DNA of 64,000 nucleotides from Vibrio azureus (GTDB lineage Bacteria; Pseudomonadota; Gammaproteobacteria; Enterobacterales; Vibrionaceae). A program made the position numbers and the translations under genes. Shown one piece after another: positions 52,570-62,638 of the stretch; the first letter of the stretch is position 1; the number at the start of each line of letters is the position of its first letter. Where the stretch lies: contig NZ_CP018618.1 in the NCBI RefSeq assembly GCF_002849855.1, positions 1-64,000 of the forward strand, given 5' to 3'. The notes beneath the pieces were generated by a model. It had not been told where the DNA came from. It worked only from the letters and a program-made list of their open reading frames with translations, and searched no databases.

Positions 52570-55500
52570 CTATTTGATAGCCTCAGACTTCTTACCATGA
52601 ATGGCTTTGACATCAGCAAGTAGATTACCAAACTTGCCATAATTGACCTTAACACCGTCATCTAAGTCGAAACTGATCTTCATCTCAGCAAAGTGCTTCA
52701 GCTCTTCATCGAAGGCACGTAATTCAGATTGCTTCTTCTCAATAGACTTCAGTTCTTTGTCGATACGGCGTTGTTCAGCACCACTTGCGTTAGCTCGGCT
52801 CTCTTCAAGTACAGAATACTGAGACTCCATTCTACCCATAAGAGGCGTGACATACTCGGTACGCATACGGGCTAGTGTGCTTTCGTTGTAGCGATGCAGG
52901 TAAACCAGACATTCAAATGCTTTTTCTTTACCAGAACTAAACAGCCAGTAGATAGGGCGCTTCTTGTATGTTTTCAGATGATCTTTGTAGAACTGCGAAG
53001 AGAAGTAGCGACGAATTGTATCCATTGTACGTTCGTTCTTCTTCGGTTTGATTGCATCCAAGCAAAGGCTTTCTGCAACAAAATCTAGGTTCTCTTGCAG
53101 GTGCTCTTCACCCCAAACTGTTTTGACAAAATCACGGAAGCGGCTGGTGGCGTCGTCTTCAAATAACCACTCTTCAGCCGCTAATGGGATAATGCCGTCA
53201 TCATCAGCAGTGAAGGTGTTGTAAGCGCCTTGGGCTACGAGTTCTTTGAAACCTTGGTTGCCTGAGTGTGCATAGACTAAACCTTCTCGGTCAAGGGAGT
53301 ATCGGCCCATCATGCAGCCCGTTGAAAAGCTTAATAAATCAGCAATTGTTTCTGATTGAAGGCGGTCATCCTGAGCTTCTAACGTAGAAAACCTATAGTG
53401 TTGGTTTCCGCTCAGCGTTATTTCAGTTTCAGGGATGGTATTGTTAATTACTGAGTCGAGATCGTACGCGGAGATTGCTAATTTGTTCAGTTTTGTCTCC
53501 AAAAACCTAACCCTCTGAACTGATTCACAGTTCGACTGAAGCCAACTTTTGTATGCTTCACTTATGTTTTTATCTTTCGTGATTAGCGGTGACGATGCGT
53601 AATGGATAGAAGTCTCATATTGATTCCAATCATTTTTGTGAATTGCTATCAACTCTTGAACGTCAGCCAAGTCGAACTGTATTTCACGAAATGGTAACGA
53701 TGTTACGTTGCCTAGCTGAATCTTTGACTCGTTAAATAGACGAATTAGCTTTTCCGCAACAGGACTGTTTAAAAGCACCATTAACTTAGGTATATCACCT
53801 TGGTCAAAGATTATGCTTGCGCCTCCAACATCGAACATTGCGTCATTAGGGAGTAAGCGAAATCCAGGTTTTCCGCTAGTCACCATACTCCATGTGATGC
53901 CTTCTTTATACCAATGCTCTTCAGATATTAATCTAGCTGTACGATTTTTTTTATAGTAGGCGATAGTCGCTTCATCCCAAGCAACGACATAGTCGATGTT
54001 ACCAAACCACTTGCGTAGTTTCCCTCCTTTTGCATATTGAAGCCAGTTCTTACCTATTCCTATTTCTGCACTGTCAACTTCCCATGGCCTTCTCAGAAAG
54101 CGTTCATTATCACCAGTAAGATTTAAGCTTTGGCTACGGGCGTAGCCCCCAATAAAGCTATTGGTATTAAAGGTGTTTAAAACATCTTTTTCGATCCAGT
54201 AGCATATAGGTTGCTCTGGTAAACGTTTAAAGTCTTTGATGGTAGAATGTGAATACCTAATATCATCGGAGTGAAATAGAATTTTCTTTTCATCTTCCGA
54301 ACCACCGTCTTTTAGATCAAGAAATACGCCTTTATAACTATCCAGTTTCTCTTTTCTGAGAGAAAAAGCCGTCGTGCGTACAACCTCTCCTGAGATGCTA
54401 TCGAACGCGCGAGCACCTAAGTGAATCATGTTGTCTATATAGCATGTGTTAAAAATGTTGTTTCTCAAGCCCTCAAAAGCGGGTAATGACATCCAAGATT
54501 GCATCGTGATAAGAGATGTATATCCATTATTTTGAGTAAGTTGAATACATTTTTCTATAAACGCGGCGTAAACATCCCAAATACTTTCGGGGTAGTTTTC
54601 TTTCAAGAATGGTTTGAGAGGCGCGTACATACCTTTCCGCCCCATATAGGGAGGATTAGCAATCGTTACATCAAACCTTGAACTCAAAATGATACCTTGT
54701 TCCACAATAGGAAGAATAGTACGGGCTGCTTCGGCTTTAGTTGAGGAGCTTCCTTCTAATGCTTTTAATAAGACCGTTCTGAGTTTTTCTAGGTTGACCA
54801 GCTCAGAAGAATCAACATTAATTAATGAGCCAAACGTTTTAGCGCTCTCAAATACAGAAAGAAGATACTTAATGGTTCTGAAGTGAGGGTTCATAGTTTG
54901 CTGGGAGCAAGCGTTATGGTTGGAAGAAAATAAATCGTGGGTTTCATCAATGCTATGTTGGTTTTCCAGATCTAGCTCATTCCATATCCGATCTAAGCTG
55001 ATATGTTCAGTAGATTGTACTGAATAAATATTAGGTCTAAGATCGTTATCTTCCATGCGACTGAAAATGCGGCGGTCATCTTCACGAGCCTTCATTAGAA
55101 TGGCAAATGACGCCATCTGTGCCGCGCGATCATCGATATCTAAACCAAAGATGTTCTTGGTCAGTATTAGCTTAGGAATCTCTTTGATGCTGTAACCACT
55201 TTCGAGGTAGATTTCGCGCAGCACTTCATACACTTCAACTAAGATGTGACCACTGCCGCAAGCTGGGTCTAACACTTTGATTTTTTCAGGATCAATACTG
55301 TTTGGGGTAATCGCTTTAAGCTGTTCTATAACATCGTCACTTTGCTCCGCAGGAGTGATGTAATACTCCATTTTGTCTTTGAGCTCGGAGTTAGGGTAGG
55401 TTGTCAGCCATTGGCGGCCTAGTGAGTTTTGCACAAGGTACTTAACAATCCAGTTTGGTGTAAATAGCTGAGTCGCCGCAGGGATATCTTCTTTTTTTAC

Positions 55501-56226
55501 TACCTTGCCGATGACTGCATCTTTGTGCTCAGAAATGTAGAACTGGTAAAGCCAACCGATAACTTCAATTTGTCCCTTGTCTTCATCGAAGTCTCTCCAG
55601 TTGTCTTCTGGAAGAACGTTGACAAGGTCTTTTAGTATTGAGTCTGTTTTAGTCAGGTTATCGGGTAGCAATAGCTCTGTCGCATCATCCAGTTTCTCAA
55701 ACATAAAAGGCATAATGCGGCTGAGCTGGTGGCACTGACCTAGCAGAAGCTCACGGAATAGCTCTTCTTCTTTATCACCCGCCAGCACCATCTGAACAAT
55801 CTCTGATTTGTTCAGATCTAGGTCTTCAGCTACATCCGCTGCATGAGCTAAAATTTCAAAACCTTCACCAAATTGGGCGTTCTCATCTTTACTTAAAACA
55901 CGTAAGCCATGATCAATGTATTCGTTGATTTCCATGTAGCGGATTGCAGTAAATCGGTTAAACCAAGTGAATGCCATCTCATTGATAAATTGGTTATAAC
56001 CTTCTTTGCCGCCACCAAGTGCTTCAATCCTTTTTACCAATTGTTGGCGTTGTTGGCCTTGTCGGCGGGTAAAAATACGACCCTCAATAAGAGTGTCTGT
56101 ACCTTGTGTTGAAGCTTCACTAATGCGGCCTTCGTAAATACCTAGCACTGCTGCACGTTTTCTAACTGCATCCATAAAGGCCAAACGGGCTTTAGGTGCA
56201 TAAGCTTTGAGTTTATTCGTGTTCAT
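52570..56226 (-). CDS. pglX: PglX (BrxX), BREX adenine-specific DNA methyltransferase
   Basis: The 1218-aa protein has SAM motif LDPACGSGHIL at about 317-327 and catalytic motif NPPYMGR at 524-530, the N6-adenine methyltransferase signature. The remainder forms the target-recognition and C-terminal BREX regions, with a coiled coil near the end. PglX methylates host DNA and marks self. I prefer the ATG at 56226 (MNTNKLKAYAPKAR), as in other PglX proteins, over the longer frame from 56271. Confidence 0.93.
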   Translation of the reverse strand: MNTNKLKAYAPKARLAFMDAVRKRAAVLGIYEGRISEASTQGTDTLIEGRIFTRRQGQQRQQLVKRIEALGGGKEGYNQFINEMAFTWFNRFTAIRYMEINEYIDHGLRVLSKDENAQFGEGFEILAHAADVAEDLDLNKSEIVQMVLAGDKEEELFRELLLGQCHQLSRIMPFMFEKLDDATELLLPDNLTKTDSILKDLVNVLPEDNWRDFDEDKGQIEVIGWLYQFYISEHKDAVIGKVVKKEDIPAATQLFTPNWIVKYLVQNSLGRQWLTTYPNSELKDKMEYYITPAEQSDDVIEQLKAITPNSIDPEKIKVLDPACGSGHILVEVYEVLREIYLESGYSIKEIPKLILTKNIFGLDIDDRAAQMASFAILMKAREDDRRIFSRMEDNDLRPNIYSVQSTEHISLDRIWNELDLENQHSIDETHDLFSSNHNACSQQTMNPHFRTIKYLLSVFESAKTFGSLINVDSSELVNLEKLRTVLLKALEGSSSTKAEAARTILPIVEQGIILSSRFDVTIANPPYMGRKGMYAPLKPFLKENYPESIWDVYAAFIEKCIQLTQNNGYTSLITMQSWMSLPAFEGLRNNIFNTCYIDNMIHLGARAFDSISGEVVRTTAFSLRKEKLDSYKGVFLDLKDGGSEDEKKILFHSDDIRYSHSTIKDFKRLPEQPICYWIEKDVLNTFNTNSFIGGYARSQSLNLTGDNERFLRRPWEVDSAEIGIGKNWLQYAKGGKLRKWFGNIDYVVAWDEATIAYYKKNRTARLISEEHWYKEGITWSMVTSGKPGFRLLPNDAMFDVGGASIIFDQGDIPKLMVLLNSPVAEKLIRLFNESKIQLGNVTSLPFREIQFDLADVQELIAIHKNDWNQYETSIHYASSPLITKDKNISEAYKSWLQSNCESVQRVRFLETKLNKLAISAYDLDSVINNTIPETEITLSGNQHYRFSTLEAQDDRLQSETIADLLSFSTGCMMGRYSLDREGLVYAHSGNQGFKELVAQGAYNTFTADDDGIIPLAAEEWLFEDDATSRFRDFVKTVWGEEHLQENLDFVAESLCLDAIKPKKNERTMDTIRRYFSSQFYKDHLKTYKKRPIYWLFSSGKEKAFECLVYLHRYNESTLARMRTEYVTPLMGRMESQYSVLEESRANASGAEQRRIDKELKSIEKKQSELRAFDEELKHFAEMKISFDLDDGVKVNYGKFGNLLADVKAIHGKKSEAIK

Positions 56227-56309
56227 AAGAGACTCATTTATCTTGTTTAAGGCTTGATTGCTTTGTATCAAGCCTTGTCTATTCGTTGATTAATCAGCGC
56301 TTCGTTGGC

Positions 56310-59300
56310 TTACTTAATGCGCACCTTGTGGTCGCTTTCAACCAGTGAGACTAGCTTCTCACGTAAGATTTTCAGGTAACTATCCACATCTTCAACCGTC
56401 TCCATGTACGTAGAATCTGAGAACTCCTTGTACACCTCCATTGCATTGATAGCCTGAGTTGGCTTCGCTTTTGGCGTTGTAGCAGCCTTCTCTCGTACTT
56501 GCTCTGGAGTTGCGGTAGTAGAACCTGATCCCATAGCGTAAGCACCTTGAGTTGATGAAGTTGACCCCGATGCTTTAGATTCTTTTTCTTTATTTTCTTG
56601 GGCTTTTTTCGCAATAGCTTGCTGTTGGCGAATAAAGTTATTAACCGCCGTCTCTGCATCTGTAAACCAATCATCAGCTTCTGATAGCTCGTGCCTTATT
56701 AGAGAAACGCTATTCTCGTTTTGTATTCGTTTGATAGCGTTCAGGAATGGCAAAAGTGCTTTGTTACTGATGTCATCAGGAGCCCCAGCATTGCTAATCA
56801 GCTCTTGTACTTCTGTAATTCGGTGTTCTAGTTTTTTCACCGTGTGTGAGCGCTGTTTTTCAACAAGCTGATTGTTGATTGATGCGAGCTTTTCAATCAG
56901 AGGTTTAATTTTACTTACTTCACGATATGGGCGTGGGTTATGGAATATCGCTGTTAACTTATCTAAGGCTGTTTTTGCCTCTTCAACTTTTTCAAGGAAA
57001 GACCTGTTCGCAGAAAAAGTAATGTGAAGCGCACGATCAAGGCTTTGCCACATACTGAACTGAGTTTCGTAGAAGTTTTCCAGTGACTCATACTCTTCTT
57101 CAAAATCAAGTAAGTCATTGCCTTTGGCAATAAATGTATCGATAAACTGGAAGCTTGTTTTTAGCTCAGTCAGCTCTGAGAGTAACAGTATTCCATCATC
57201 AATTTGCTCAACCCCTGGGTAAGAGCCTGTAGAGGATTTAGACTTAAACTCTTTTAGCTTTTCTAGCCACTTGTCAAGCTTTTCAGTTGCTGCATTGAAG
57301 AGTTCTTTTTCCGCTGAAGGTGCAGTACCAAAGCTCAAGTTTTTAAACAGCTTTTTCGCTTTCTTGAGGTTGGCTTCTGATTGTTGCTTAATGCGTCGAA
57401 TACGAAGGTTTGCACGCTTCTGTGACTTGCTTAAGTGTTCATACAAGCTTTTTAGAGGAATTTCCTGTTGGTTAGCTTGGAAGACGAGTTTATTGGCTAG
57501 CCCTAAGCGAGCAAGAATCAGGATAATTTCATCAGTGTTCCACCCATATGGGCGCTTAGCGAATTTTTTGATGAGATCTGCTGCTGTTACTGGGTAACCA
57601 TGATCATCACTCAGCGCGACGTGCTGCTCAATCTCCATAATTGCCAGAGGGTTAGCCTCTTCTCCACCAAGATCCAAACCGATTTGAGCTGTATCACCTG
57701 CAACAAGAGTCTGTTGGATTTCATTGATGATATTACCTGGGAATGGTTTGATAAGTTTCAACTTACCAAATGTGTTTTCGATGATGTAACGGTATGCACC
57801 TTCCAGCATTACTGAAATGGAGCTACCTTTAGCGTCAAATGATGAACCTAGAGTATAAAAATCAGATTGCTTGAACAGTTCTTCGAGCTCTAGAACTAAG
57901 CGTTTACGGCGATTCATGTTTTCATTTGCCTTGTCACGCCTAATTTGTTCTTGCTCTGAGCCTGATGTACTGCTGCTCTTTCGGATGAACTTTTCTGTCT
58001 TGATGTAAGTACGGAGTTCATCGAAAATGCGTTGGTTGTCACTTAACTTTATGAGTATGCAGTCTGCGGAGTAGTTCGCGCACGTTGCATCATTGTAGTC
58101 ATCGTAGCTGTTATCGATTGGCGACACGACTTTGAGCAGTACATCGCTTTCGAGGTTACGGTCAAAAGGCACGCCATTACAAAAACGAGCGACTGGGAAG
58201 TCCTGCTTATTTTCTGGGTAACGGTATGTGTTGTTACGACGAAGAATTTCATTGAAGATGATATTGCTCAGCTCAGTAGTTTCATCTGATGGCTCGATAT
58301 CAGTCTTCTTGATTGCCTCTTCGATCTCTTTTTCTTCATTGGTCAGGAAAATGTACTCATCGCCCTGACGTGCAATTAAGTTGTTGCGCTCAAGTACCTC
58401 AAGACTTGCTTCAATATCTAAGCGAAGAGCTCGTTTATCTTGGTCAATCTCGTTGATACAGAGTGTTACTAGGTTATCGATGGTGGACTTAACTTCATCG
58501 ACGTAACGGATCATAAACAGTGTTTGAAGAAGTTGGACAGAGAAATCGTTAATTGTAGATTTATCTGATGCGTGGTTGATATCGCGAACAACAGCGTCAT
58601 CAAGGAACTTCTTGATTGAGTTATAGAAGCTGTAAATTGGAATCAGACGTCCAACTGCATCATTAGCATAAATTTTGGAAGCGATTTGGAAAGCATCAAT
58701 CAAAGATCGCTCACCACGACTCATGTGTTGACCTGATGCTCCCGCACGGCTGATACCCGTGAATATTTTTTGAACGAGATTGAACTGATATGGGACGAAT
58801 GGGTAGTTGTTTACAAAGTCGTCAGTGCTTTTGTAGTTTGCCATTTCAGCCGAGTTACTTTGTTCAAAGCTAAGCTGACTTCTAATGATGTCACCTTTTT
58901 CTTCATAGAGAGCTGAAAGGTTTGCTTTCGCCACCTCTTTTTTGTCTAGCAGGCGTTTCTCAATAACTTCATTGGTGTTTGAACTGGAGAGAGAAATACG
59001 TTCGAAACGGCCTTGGATTTTCGAGAAATCTTGGCTTTTTGAGCCTTGCATGCCACCTACAACAGCATCAATATCAGCTTGAGATGTGACAATAACCCAT
59101 GCTCGACCACCGCAAATGGTTCCTAGATTTTCGGTAATTGTTTGAAGCTTAAGCATCATTTGGGTGTTTTTACCGATGAACTGACCAATTTCATCGACGA
59201 AGAAAAGTAGGCGACGATCTGGATTACCGTCTAAGTACTCTTTCACCCATTTACAGAAGTTCGCAATATCAAGCGGGAAGTTATCTTCAATTTTTTCCAC

Positions 59301-59999
59301 CCATTGACGGGTTGCATCAATAGATTGCCCAGTTACTGTGGAGAGGGCTTCAGCGATATCATCACGATAGAAATCATAGGAGTCACGTTGCAAAAGCCAG
59401 CTTTCACCAGAGATGGATTCAAATGCTTCTTTGAAGGCTTCATACTGACCGCGAGAGTCTAAGTCGCGCTCCAAGTGTGCAATGTGAGCATGGTCACCTG
59501 AGTAACCCATTTCTTCATTGAAAACTTTCAGGAATACCTTAAGGATCGCATCTTCTTTGTCATCGGTATCTGCACGGCTGTCGATGTTAAACAAGATAAC
59601 TTTGTTGTCTTTTTGAATGGCTTTTTCGATGTCACCTACAAGAAAGGCGTCGTCTTTAAGCTTCTCCGAGAAAAAATCAAATGCGGAGCGAGTACCACCG
59701 CCGTTTGTTGCTTCAACGTTTTTGAGTAGGTACGAAAGGATCTTGATAAAGTGTGATTTACCACTGCCGAAGAAGCCCGAAACCCAAATGCCAGATTTAC
59801 CAGTAGCAGCCGCTTGCTCTGGATTATGGACCGACGGCATATAGAACTTAAAGAAGTTTTCGATGTGCTCTTTCAGCTCATTAGTAACGACATACTCATC
59901 CAATTCGATGAAGACCGTTTCGTTTTCTGTTTGATCTGCTTTTACAACGCCGTTGATCTGGCGGTTGATGTCTTTCTCAAAGATTTGTTCTAAGTTCAT
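56310..59999 (-). CDS. brxC: BrxC, large AAA+ ATPase of BREX
   Basis: The 1229-aa protein starts MNLEQIFEKDINRQINGVVK, the usual BrxC opening. The P-loop GFFGSGKS is at residues 75-82. A long helical region follows, then a low-complexity Ser/Gly/Ala segment near the C-terminus (ASGSTSSTQGAYAMGSGSTT). I use the ATG at 59999; the frame stays open to 60092, but that part overlaps brxB. Confidence 0.93.
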   Translation of the reverse strand: MNLEQIFEKDINRQINGVVKADQTENETVFIELDEYVVTNELKEHIENFFKFYMPSVHNPEQAAATGKSGIWVSGFFGSGKSHFIKILSYLLKNVEATNGGGTRSAFDFFSEKLKDDAFLVGDIEKAIQKDNKVILFNIDSRADTDDKEDAILKVFLKVFNEEMGYSGDHAHIAHLERDLDSRGQYEAFKEAFESISGESWLLQRDSYDFYRDDIAEALSTVTGQSIDATRQWVEKIEDNFPLDIANFCKWVKEYLDGNPDRRLLFFVDEIGQFIGKNTQMMLKLQTITENLGTICGGRAWVIVTSQADIDAVVGGMQGSKSQDFSKIQGRFERISLSSSNTNEVIEKRLLDKKEVAKANLSALYEEKGDIIRSQLSFEQSNSAEMANYKSTDDFVNNYPFVPYQFNLVQKIFTGISRAGASGQHMSRGERSLIDAFQIASKIYANDAVGRLIPIYSFYNSIKKFLDDAVVRDINHASDKSTINDFSVQLLQTLFMIRYVDEVKSTIDNLVTLCINEIDQDKRALRLDIEASLEVLERNNLIARQGDEYIFLTNEEKEIEEAIKKTDIEPSDETTELSNIIFNEILRRNNTYRYPENKQDFPVARFCNGVPFDRNLESDVLLKVVSPIDNSYDDYNDATCANYSADCILIKLSDNQRIFDELRTYIKTEKFIRKSSSTSGSEQEQIRRDKANENMNRRKRLVLELEELFKQSDFYTLGSSFDAKGSSISVMLEGAYRYIIENTFGKLKLIKPFPGNIINEIQQTLVAGDTAQIGLDLGGEEANPLAIMEIEQHVALSDDHGYPVTAADLIKKFAKRPYGWNTDEIILILARLGLANKLVFQANQQEIPLKSLYEHLSKSQKRANLRIRRIKQQSEANLKKAKKLFKNLSFGTAPSAEKELFNAATEKLDKWLEKLKEFKSKSSTGSYPGVEQIDDGILLLSELTELKTSFQFIDTFIAKGNDLLDFEEEYESLENFYETQFSMWQSLDRALHITFSANRSFLEKVEEAKTALDKLTAIFHNPRPYREVSKIKPLIEKLASINNQLVEKQRSHTVKKLEHRITEVQELISNAGAPDDISNKALLPFLNAIKRIQNENSVSLIRHELSEADDWFTDAETAVNNFIRQQQAIAKKAQENKEKESKASGSTSSTQGAYAMGSGSTTATPEQVREKAATTPKAKPTQAINAMEVYKEFSDSTYMETVEDVDSYLKILREKLVSLVESDHKVRIK

Positions 60000-60039
60000 T
60001 TTTCTAACCAACAAGTTCAAATTATTATTTAGTAAGTTA

Positions 60040-60627
60040 CTAAGGAACCAGCTTAAATGCTCGGTAGTAGTTATTGGATTCGATGCGACCAAACGGCTTT
60101 AGTGCGGCCCCGTCATACTCTCCAGGGTAAAACATTACGGTTGGGACATTACCAACTTTTGCGTGTAGTGCGTTTAGCAGACCATGCCCTCTGACAATAG
60201 GCCAGACACTGCCCAAGCCATGAAGAATGATTGCATTGCATTCCTCAATATTTGCTCGCTCAACAATAAACTCAGCGAAACGATTTTGTTCTAAAGGGCC
60301 TTTTAAGGCTTTGAATAATGCATCGTCGCCTTTTTCAAGCTGCATCTTGTATGCGCGGTCAAGCAAGTTGCGAGACTTGAGTAGCTCAACCACCATCTCG
60401 AACAGGTTGATATGAGCAAATCGTTTGGCAGTGATTTGACTACGAGTAGCTAGCTTCTTCTCTAAATAGTCAAGGTGCTCACGTACCGTTATTTCATGTT
60501 CAGCAGGATAATCAAAGATATAAAAGCCGATTTCGCCACCAAGCTCTTTATTTGTCAGAAACTCGTCACTCTCAAGTTTCTTTTGAACTTTGTCTAAACG
60601 TTGCTGTAGCTGTTGTAGTGTCTGCAT
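60040..60627 (-). CDS. brxB: BrxB, small BREX protein
   Basis: The 195-aa protein matches BrxB (DUF1788) in length and position. It has a coiled start (MQTLQQLQQRLDKVQKKLES), then IGFYIFDYPAEHEITVREHL and a final FYPGEYDGAALKPFGRI. The start codon shares one base with the brxA stop (TAATG). Its biochemical role in BREX is unclear. Confidence 0.9.
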   Translation of the reverse strand: MQTLQQLQQRLDKVQKKLESDEFLTNKELGGEIGFYIFDYPAEHEITVREHLDYLEKKLATRSQITAKRFAHINLFEMVVELLKSRNLLDRAYKMQLEKGDDALFKALKGPLEQNRFAEFIVERANIEECNAIILHGLGSVWPIVRGHGLLNALHAKVGNVPTVMFYPGEYDGAALKPFGRIESNNYYRAFKLVP

Positions 60628-61223
60628 TATGGCTCCATTACTCTGAGGATATCGTCTCGTTGCATATCTGATAACAACTCTCTGACATCAGGAGAAACAT
60701 AAATGTTCATGAGTTTTTTGTTTTTAGTCGAGTCGATATAGCCCGCATCAGCAATTACCTTAAAGGCTACTTGGGCGATCTTGTAAGTGGACGCCTCCGA
60801 CATATCAGCGAGCGCTGGATATAGTCTGGTGCGCTCCTCCCAAAAATGAGTCCAATCATCAACGTTTAGTGATTCGCGGTACATGCGTTTTGCATCTGTG
60901 ACAACAATGCGCATGAAATCTGCTAGAAGCGGAGAGTTGATGAGAGTAGCTGCAAACATTAGTTGAGTGGCTTCTTCAGCCCCACTGTATGCGAGTTTTT
61001 GCAGGTACTCATCGTTTAAACCATTAAGTCGCTTTCTCACAGTGGATGCATTTCGTTTCGCTGACGCAGCGGATGGTTTCTGTAAAATGTTATCTACAGC
61101 AATCGCTTCATTCCACTCATCAGGAGTGGGATTTTTTAGCAATAGATCAGCAATGATTTGGCTTTCGCGGATCATGAGGCTACCGCCAATGAGATCGCCA
61201 AGGTAGCGTTTATGATCTGACAT
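60627..61223 (-). CDS. brxA: BrxA, small BREX protein
   Basis: The 198-aa protein matches BrxA (DUF1819) in length, in its opening SDHKRYLGDLIGGSLMIRES and in its C-terminal NIYVSPDVRELLSD. BrxA proteins are helical DNA-binding proteins needed for type I BREX. Its start overlaps the brxR gene by 14 bp. Confidence 0.9.
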   Translation of the reverse strand: MSDHKRYLGDLIGGSLMIRESQIIADLLLKNPTPDEWNEAIAVDNILQKPSAASAKRNASTVRKRLNGLNDEYLQKLAYSGAEEATQLMFAATLINSPLLADFMRIVVTDAKRMYRESLNVDDWTHFWEERTRLYPALADMSEASTYKIAQVAFKVIADAGYIDSTKNKKLMNIYVSPDVRELLSDMQRDDILRVMEP

Positions 61224-62118
61224 GGTTGTTTCCTGTGATGTTCTGAGGAGTGTAGTGCTCGTAACCAGCCGCTAGCTGAAGATTATCTACACCATATAAC
61301 GTGGGACTGTTTCGGAGCCACAACTGATGTTCGGGGGATTCAAGACTCGCTTGACTTGAACAATCGACGTTTAGCTTTCGTAGTAAGTAGCCAGCTACCG
61401 CAGCCCTTACCTCAAGATGTAATACCCCCTCAGACATGTTGTAATCTAGCTCAATGGCCTTTGGATACTTAATGTTTGAAGGGTGGGGAACCAGCTCTAG
61501 AGGTACGATACGAAGCCATTGGTTGTCGGCCATTTTGTCCTGGTGGCTTTCTACTTTTGTATCACTAAATTTCGCATTAGTTATTCGTGTAATCACAAAG
61601 TCCCGAAACTCATTCGACTTAGTATCAAAAGCTCGGATATGCCAGCGTAAACCGTTATCAACAATGGTATGCGGCATGATTTCTCTAGAGCTCTCACCAC
61701 TTTCTAATGAGATATAGTCGATTTTAACTGCTCGCTGATTTATAGCAGCTTGAGTCAATGTCGCGATGGTATAGATATCTGGAACAGATAGCTGACTAGG
61801 AGCTTCAAAAGGGAATTTAAAATCGGTAAGAGCTTCTAGGCTATCACTTAAGTGGTGGGTCATCTTCATCAATGCTTTTTGAGCATCATAATCAAACAAC
61901 GGTTTGAATGAATGCGTCTGGAAGTACCGCTTTTCTGCATTGTCATAAACGAGGTTGCTGCCCGCCAACTCCTTGTAGAGGTTGATATCGCGAGTTGCAT
62001 TAGATAGCCCCATTTTAAAGTGCTCAACGACTTCTGAACGCGAGAAGTGTCCAACAAACATCAATCGAAAATCGATGTAGGCGAGTCTTTGCTTTTGAGC
62101 GTAGCTGAGATTGTCCAT
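61210..62118 (-). CDS. brxR: BrxR, WYL-domain transcriptional regulator of BREX
   Basis: The 302-aa protein has an N-terminal winged helix-turn-helix (about 20-55, VGHFSRSEVVEHFKMGLSNA), a central WYL domain (DNGLRWHIRAFDTKSNEFRD) and a C-terminal dimerisation domain. BrxR proteins bind inverted repeats upstream of their operon and repress it. Here it is the first gene of the operon, and a palindrome lies 74 bp upstream of its start. Confidence 0.88.
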   Translation of the reverse strand: MDNLSYAQKQRLAYIDFRLMFVGHFSRSEVVEHFKMGLSNATRDINLYKELAGSNLVYDNAEKRYFQTHSFKPLFDYDAQKALMKMTHHLSDSLEALTDFKFPFEAPSQLSVPDIYTIATLTQAAINQRAVKIDYISLESGESSREIMPHTIVDNGLRWHIRAFDTKSNEFRDFVITRITNAKFSDTKVESHQDKMADNQWLRIVPLELVPHPSNIKYPKAIELDYNMSEGVLHLEVRAAVAGYLLRKLNVDCSSQASLESPEHQLWLRNSPTLYGVDNLQLAAGYEHYTPQNITGNNHVRS

Positions 62119-62191
62119 AGTCTTAATTCTGTTTCCAATTTGGATGGAGTATGAACCATTTTGGGCTGGACATCAATTTAATAATGTTTAT

Positions 62192-62206
62192 ACATCTTAT
62201 AGATGT
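62192..62206. promoter_or_regulatory. Candidate BrxR operator
   Basis: The perfect palindrome ACATCT-TAT-AGATGT lies 74 bp upstream of the brxR start, the expected place for BrxR autoregulation. Confidence 0.55.
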
Positions 62207-62349
62207 GATAGATAAAGCGTTTGGATTCAAATAATAATTAAATAAGGTAGAATTGTATTTATATTCAATTAAAGTGCGTAATGCGTCGGTCATAACCTGT
62301 CATTTAGGTAGAAGTTAAAAGGTAACTGGGGTAGCACTAAATGATTTCT

Positions 62350-62394
62350 GTCCAGAAATGTGCCGAAGGGGCATAAAACACGAAAAATGCCCCA
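62350..62394. repeat. Dispersed 45-bp repeat, copy B
   Basis: This matches 43596-43640 at 40 of 45 positions. On the minus strand it encodes GAFFVFYAPSAHFWTE, followed by a stop at 62337-62339. Confidence 0.7.
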
Positions 62395-62638
62395 TTCCTT
62401 CTCAGCGCTAAAGTCTAACCACAATCTGCAATTGTAAGTTTGCCTTATCTGTAGTTATCCAAGAGAGTGTCGACGTAAACTTTTTAAAAATTATGCGTCA
62501 TCTTGCGGTCTAATGTTCAATACATCTCACTAACCTATTGATTACCATTTGAATTGCGTTCACAAAGATTGCATGATAGGAGTATGAAAAACGGCTGAAA
62601 GCCGTATAGAAAGCGTTATAAGTTAAAGTGAGATAGTC

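Larger units (their letters stand above)
62119..62638. other. BREX control region and gene-free stretch
   Basis: This stretch holds the BREX promoter side (62119-62250), a palindrome at 62192-62206, the dispersed repeat copy B at 62350-62394, and a small hairpin ACGGCT-GAA-AGCCGT at 62591-62605. I see no intact gene. Confidence 0.45.
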
